Assembly (NCBI RefSeq): GCF_042310355.1
Contig: NZ_JBHJMR010000005.1
Span: 62,001 to 126,000 of the forward strand
Direction: 5' to 3'
DNA: 64,000 nucleotides
Source of the DNA: Wenzhouxiangella sp042310355
Lineage (GTDB): Bacteria; Pseudomonadota; Gammaproteobacteria; Xanthomonadales; Wenzhouxiangellaceae
Every line of letters starts with the position of its first letter. The first letter of the stretch is position 1. A program made the translations under genes and the position numbers. Positions 58,165-64,000 of the stretch are shown one piece after another. The notes under the pieces are model-generated. The model was not told the origin of the DNA. It ran no database searches and was given only the letters and a program-made list of their open reading frames with translations.

Positions 58165-61100
58165 ATGAGCCAGACTGCCGAATCCCTTTCGAAAACCCCG
58201 AACACCGACTCGGACATGCCGCTGCGCGTGGTCACGGCCGCCAGCCTGTTCGACGGCCACGACGCGGCCATCAACCTGATGCGGCGCCTGATCCAGGCCG
58301 AGGGCTGCGAGGTCGTTCACCTGGGGCACAACCGTTCGGTGGCCGATATCGTCCGTGCAGCCATCTGCGAGGATGCCGACGCGATCGCGGTCAGTTCCTA
58401 CCAGGGCGGGCACGTGGAGTACTTCAAGTACATGGTCGATATGCTCGCCGAGCTTGGCGCCAGCCACATCAAGGTCTTCGGCGGCGGTGGTGGCACCATT
58501 ACGCCGGCCGAGATCCGCGAGCTGCAGGAATACGGCGTGACCCGCATCTATCACCCCGAGGACGGGATGAAGATGGGGTTGAAGGAGATGATTGGGGATT
58601 TGGTGGGGCGGGCTCGGCAGGCCAGGGGAGAGCGGCAGGCGGGAGCGGCTTCGCCGGAAGGTGGTGATCGGGACTCGGGACTCGGGACTCGGGACTCGAC
58701 GGGTGCGATCGACGCCAAAGTTGTTGCCCGGAAACTGTCGGCGATCGAGAACGGAACCATCTCGGAGCACGAACTGGCGCAACTGCGCCAACAGACGCGA
58801 GTCCCGAGTCCCGAGTCCCGAGTCCCGATCATCGGCCTGACCGGTACCGGCGGGGCCGGCAAGTCCTCGGTGACCGACGAATTGCTCAATCGATTTCTGC
58901 AGTACTTCCCGGACATGCGCATTGCCGTGCTGGCCGTGGATCCGACGCGGCGGCGCACCGGCGGGGCCTTGCTGGGGGATCGCATCCGCATGAATTCGCT
59001 GCGATCCGAACGGGTCTTCATGCGCTCGATGGCAACCCGGCGGCAGCATCTGGCCACCTCCGAAGTGGTGGGTGATTCGCTGGCGCTGCTCAAGACCTCC
59101 GGCTTCGACCTGGTGATCCTGGAGACGGCCGGTATCGGCCAGTCGGACTCGGAGGTGGTCGACCTGGTCGATTTCCCGATGTACGTCATGACCTCGGATT
59201 TCGGCGCCGCCAGCCAGCTCGAGAAGATCGACATGCTCGATTTCGCCGAACTGGTGGTGCTCAACAAGTTCGACCGCCAGGGCTCGCAGGATGCGCTTCG
59301 CGACGTGCGCAAGCAGTGGAAGCGCAATCGCCTGGCCTTTGACCTGGCCAACGAGGATGTGCCGGTGTACCCGACCATCGCCAGCCAGTTCAACGATCCG
59401 GGTGTGACGTGGATGTTTGCGAATTTGTGTCGGTTGTTGAGGGACCAGGGGTCAGGGGCCAGGGACGAGGGTCTAGGGACTAGGGACCAGGGACTAGGGA
59501 CTAGGGACCAGGGACCAGGGGCCAAGGACCAGGGATCAGGGGTCGGGTGGGGTACCGATCGGTGTGACTTCGATCCGGACGTGGAGTTGGGAGAGAAGGA
59601 GCCGAGGCCTTCTGTCTTGATTCCGGGCAAGCGGGTGCGTTACCTGGCAGAGATTGCCGAGCAGGGAAGGGCACTCAACGAGCGGATCCTCGAATGGGCC
59701 GAAGAGGCCCGCCGCGCCCAGCATTATTACGAGGTGCTGCGCGAACTCGAAGTCGATGTGCTTCCGGCCCCCCTGGAGCTACCGAACGCCGACCGGAAAC
59801 CGGAAACCGGAAACCGGCAACCGAAAGACAGCGATTCCGAAGATGCCCGCATGGCCGACCATCTTCTTCAACGCTACACGGAAGCCCTCAAGGCCCTCCC
59901 CGAAGAAGCCCGCGACCTGCTCAGGGCATGGCCCGACCTGAAGGCTTCCGTCGAGGCCGAGGAATACAGCTACGAGGTGCGCGGCAAGACCATCACCGGT
60001 TCAAACTACCGCGAGACCCTGTCGAAGCTCGAGGTGCCCAAGATCGCGCCGCCGCAAACGCGTGACTGGGGCGAGCAGCTGGTGTTCCTGATGAAGGAGC
60101 ACCTGCCCGGGCACTATCCCTACACCGGCGGCGTCTATCCGTACCGGCGAACGAATGAAGACCCGATTCGCATGTTCGCCGGCGAGGGTACGCCGGAGCG
60201 GACCAATCGCCGGTTCCACTATGTCTCCGAGGGCCAGCCGGCCAAGCGTCTTTCGACGGCGTTCGACTCCGTCACGCTCTACGGCGAGGATCCGGCCGAG
60301 CGGCCCGACATCTACGGCAAGGTGGGCAACTCGGGCGTGTCGATCGCCACGCTCGACGACATGAAGAAGCTGTATTCGGGCTTCGACCTGTCCGATCCGA
60401 CCACCTCGGTGTCGATGACGATCAACGGGCCGGCGCCGATGATCATGGCGATGTTCATGAACACGGCGATCGACCAGCAGGTCGAAAAGCACCTCAAGCA
60501 GAACGGGCAGTGGGATGCGGCCGAGAAAAAGAAGGCCGAGCTGCTCGGGGACGATGCGCCCCAGTACACCGGCGAACTGCCCGAGAGCAACGACGGCCTG
60601 GGGCTGGGCATGCTGGGTGTCACGGGTGACCAGCTGGTCGACGCCGACACCTACGCGAAAATCAAGGCCGACACGCTCAAGGTCGTCAGGGGCACGGTTC
60701 AGGCCGACATCCTCAAGGAGGACCAGGCCCAGAACACCTGCATCTTCTCGACCGAGTTCGCCCTGCACATGATGGGTGACATCCAGCAGTACTTCATCGA
60801 CAAGGGGGTTCGCAACTTCTACTCGGTGTCGATCTCGGGCTATCACATCGCCGAGGCCGGCGCGAACCCGATCAGCCAGCTGGCGTTCACGCTTTCCAAC
60901 GGTTTCACGATCGTCGAGTACTACCTCGCGCGGGGCATGGACATCAACAAGTTCGCGCCCAACCTGAGCTTCTTCTTCTCCAACGGCATGGACCCGGAAT
61001 ACTCGGTCATCGGCCGGGTCGCACGCCGCATCTGGGCGCGCGCCATGCGCGAGCGCTACGGCGCCAACAAGCGCTCGCAGATGCTCAAGTACCACATCCA

Positions 61101-61791
61101 GACCTCGGGTCGTTCGCTGCACGCCCAGGAAATCCAGTTCAACGACATCCGGACCACGCTGCAGGCGCTCTACGCCATCTTCGACAACTGCAACAGCCTG
61201 CACACCAACGCCTACGACGAGGCGATCACCACGCCCACCGAGGAGTCCGTGCGCCGGGCGGTGGCCATCCAGATGATCATCAACAAGGAACTGGGGCTGA
61301 ACTACAACGAGAACCCGTTCCAGGGCAGCTACATCATCGAGCAGCTCACCGACCTGGTCGAGAACGCCGTCTACACCGAGTTCGAGCGCATCTCCGAACG
61401 CGGCGGCGTGCTCGGCGCGATGGACACCATGTACCAGCGCGGCAAGATCCAGGACGAATCGCTCTACTACGAGCACAAGAAGCACGACGGCTCGCTGCCG
61501 CTGGTCGGCGTCAATACCTTCAAGCCGCCCGAGGGCGGTGAGCAGGCCGGCGGCGAGATCGAACTGGCCCGTTCGACCGCGGAAGAAAAGCAGCAGCAGG
61601 TGCGCAACGTCCAGGCCTTCAATCGGCGCAACGAATCGCGCTCGCGCGAAACGCTGGAGCGCCTGCAGGCCACCGCGCGCGAGCGCGGCAACACCTTCGA
61701 CGCGCTGATGGAAGCGGTCAAGACCTGTTCGCTGGGCCAGATCTCGCACGCGCTCTACGAAGTCGGCGGGGAGTACCGGCGCAACATGTAG
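58165..61791 (+). CDS. icmF: Fused isobutyryl-CoA mutase (B12 domain, G-protein chaperone, mutase), with heptamer inserts
   Basis: IcmF interconverts isobutyryl-CoA and n-butyryl-CoA (some also isovaleryl/pivalyl-CoA) with adenosyl-B12 and carries its own GTPase chaperone. The 1208-residue protein has a B12-binding domain (about 20-150; cobalt-ligand His32 in LFDGHDAA). A MeaB-like GTPase follows, with P-loop GTGGAGKSS near 226-234 and VLNKFDRQ later, and then a mutase barrel (about 600-1200) with HYPYTGGVYPYRR, RRFHYVSEGQPAKRLSTAFDS and ISGYHIAEAGANP. It is about 100 residues longer than the usual ~1090. The excess sits in linkers built of 7-bp repeats (58670-58826, 59440-59547, 59792-59817). 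The frame stays open, so a full protein is likely made. Confidence 0.95.
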   Translation: MSQTAESLSKTPNTDSDMPLRVVTAASLFDGHDAAINLMRRLIQAEGCEVVHLGHNRSVADIVRAAICEDADAIAVSSYQGGHVEYFKYMVDMLAELGASHIKVFGGGGGTITPAEIRELQEYGVTRIYHPEDGMKMGLKEMIGDLVGRARQARGERQAGAASPEGGDRDSGLGTRDSTGAIDAKVVARKLSAIENGTISEHELAQLRQQTRVPSPESRVPIIGLTGTGGAGKSSVTDELLNRFLQYFPDMRIAVLAVDPTRRRTGGALLGDRIRMNSLRSERVFMRSMATRRQHLATSEVVGDSLALLKTSGFDLVILETAGIGQSDSEVVDLVDFPMYVMTSDFGAASQLEKIDMLDFAELVVLNKFDRQGSQDALRDVRKQWKRNRLAFDLANEDVPVYPTIASQFNDPGVTWMFANLCRLLRDQGSGARDEGLGTRDQGLGTRDQGPGAKDQGSGVGWGTDRCDFDPDVELGEKEPRPSVLIPGKRVRYLAEIAEQGRALNERILEWAEEARRAQHYYEVLRELEVDVLPAPLELPNADRKPETGNRQPKDSDSEDARMADHLLQRYTEALKALPEEARDLLRAWPDLKASVEAEEYSYEVRGKTITGSNYRETLSKLEVPKIAPPQTRDWGEQLVFLMKEHLPGHYPYTGGVYPYRRTNEDPIRMFAGEGTPERTNRRFHYVSEGQPAKRLSTAFDSVTLYGEDPAERPDIYGKVGNSGVSIATLDDMKKLYSGFDLSDPTTSVSMTINGPAPMIMAMFMNTAIDQQVEKHLKQNGQWDAAEKKKAELLGDDAPQYTGELPESNDGLGLGMLGVTGDQLVDADTYAKIKADTLKVVRGTVQADILKEDQAQNTCIFSTEFALHMMGDIQQYFIDKGVRNFYSVSISGYHIAEAGANPISQLAFTLSNGFTIVEYYLARGMDINKFAPNLSFFFSNGMDPEYSVIGRVARRIWARAMRERYGANKRSQMLKYHIQTSGRSLHAQEIQFNDIRTTLQALYAIFDNCNSLHTNAYDEAITTPTEESVRRAVAIQMIINKELGLNYNENPFQGSYIIEQLTDLVENAVYTEFERISERGGVLGAMDTMYQRGKIQDESLYYEHKKHDGSLPLVGVNTFKPPEGGEQAGGEIELARSTAEEKQQQVRNVQAFNRRNESRSRETLERLQATARERGNTFDALMEAVKTCSLGQISHALYEVGGEYRRNM
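58670..58826. repeat. Perfect inverted heptamer arms inside icmF (4 x GGGACTC / 4 x GAGTCCC)
   Basis: Four exact GGGACTC units (58670-58697) and four exact GAGTCCC units (58799-58826) form a 28-bp perfect inverted repeat around 101 bp that encodes a native-looking linker (AIDAKVVARKLSAIENGT...). The right arm ends a few codons before the GTPase P-loop. The encoded arms read DSGLGTRDS and RVPSPESRVP. Confidence 0.9.
59440..59547. repeat. AGGGACC-type heptamer tract inside icmF
   Basis: About fifteen imperfect 7-bp units (AGGGACC, AGGGACT, GGGGCCA) encode a seven-residue periodic insert, RDQGLGT and variants, after the GTPase domain (following ANLCRLL). The same unit makes up the intergenic tract at about 23.92-24.04 kb. 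Confidence 0.88.
59792..59817. repeat. CCGGAAA heptamer tract inside icmF
   Basis: Three and a half units of CCGGAAA encode RKPETGNRQP in the linker before the mutase barrel. The unit is the same as in the tract at about 8480-8548. Confidence 0.85.
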
Positions 61792-61896
61792 CATGCGGAC
61801 TGCGCCCGGCTCGGCCGGGCGCTGCCTTGATTCCCCCCGGGATTTCTGGTCAACTCCCCGGGTCCACTAAAAACCAATTCAACGAGGGTTCGATTG

Positions 61897-63498
<1,602 letters not shown>

Positions 63499-63523
63499 GC
63501 GGGGATGACGTAAGAAATGAGAG

Positions 63524-63550
63524 CGGGCGCCACTGGCGCCCGTTTTTTTT
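63524..63550 (+). terminator. Rho-independent terminator after the POT gene
   Basis: An 8-bp perfect stem CGGGCGCC / GGCGCCCG with a 3-base loop (63524-63542) is followed by eight T residues (63543-63550). Confidence 0.9.
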
Positions 63551-63673
63551 GGGAAATCAGGTGTCCGAATTTTCAAATATCAAGCACCAAGTACCAAACA
63601 AATTCGAATGGCCCACTAGGCGCTGCAGCTGCGGCGTCCATACCGACTCGATTGAGGCCAGGTGGGAGTCAGC

Positions 63674-64000
<327 letters not shown>

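Noticed and set aside
58165..61791. icmF considered as a pseudogene because of its repeat inserts
   Set aside because: The frame is open throughout and all three domains keep their motifs.

Overview
The window looks like chromosome of a GC-rich (roughly two-thirds G+C) aerobic gammaproteobacterium. The mix of an IPTL-CTERM protein, a propeller-GGDEF sensor, RfaH, fused IcmF, leucine dehydrogenase and secreted proteins ending in a DxIFxDRFE-like tail recalls the Xanthomonadales/Wenzhouxiangellaceae. That placement is inference from gene content, not from a marker gene. No rRNA, tRNA, prophage or CRISPR array is visible.

Left part (1 to about 28.7 kb): housekeeping and accessory genes are separated by unusually repeat-rich gaps. 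Genes in order are an IPTL-CTERM fragment, a collagen-like secreted protein, glmS, rfaH, a VapBC-type toxin-antitoxin pair, etfBA, a propeller diguanylate cyclase, a REP-associated transposase (RAYT), a fused hydantoinase/oxoprolinase, a tyrosine-type phosphatase, an Lhr-core helicase, a PhoD-like phosphatase, a beta-helix protein and a DUF3300 protein. Nearly every gap carries one or more ~88-bp units. Each unit is two head-to-head REP hairpins with GTAG at the foot, so it is BIME-like. The RAYT at 12.3 kb sits inside the densest cluster and is the obvious candidate to mobilise them. Several copies form tandem arrays with periods near 121, 134 and 174 bp. Many units run straight into 7-bp tandem tracts.

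Middle part (28.7 to 47.5 kb): an ABC exporter with a cyclophilin, acetoacetyl-CoA synthetase, LemA/DUF2207, a NYN-LOTUS protein, MscS, and a leucine/ketone-body set (SDR dehydrogenase, HMG-CoA lyase, thiolase, isovaleryl-CoA dehydrogenase, leucine dehydrogenase) interrupted by an SLC13 permease. ETF, acetoacetyl-CoA synthetase and IcmF elsewhere in the window serve the same branched-chain catabolism. The BIME family is absent here. It is replaced by nested inverted-arm elements with outer arms of (CGCAAAGA) type and inner arms of (CACCGAATA) type. One of these has a GxxExxY gene fitted exactly between its arms.

Right part (47.5 to 64 kb): a sulfide-type ArsR regulon (ArsR, DUF2892, a heme protein) with two matching operators; DUF47-Pit phosphate uptake behind a three-repeat Pho box; two tandem HD-GYP proteins and a CheY-like receiver; a short DksA-like coiled coil; a porin behind a second Pho box; an SSS symporter with a small membrane partner; a second ArsR; IcmF; a POT peptide transporter with a clear terminator; and the C-terminal end of ArsS running off the window.

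The most unusual signal is the heptamer repeat system. It fills gaps and also occurs inside the icmF coding sequence, where 4 x GGGACTC and 4 x GAGTCCC bracket a native-looking linker as a perfect 28-bp inverted repeat. Two further heptamer tracts lie in later linkers.
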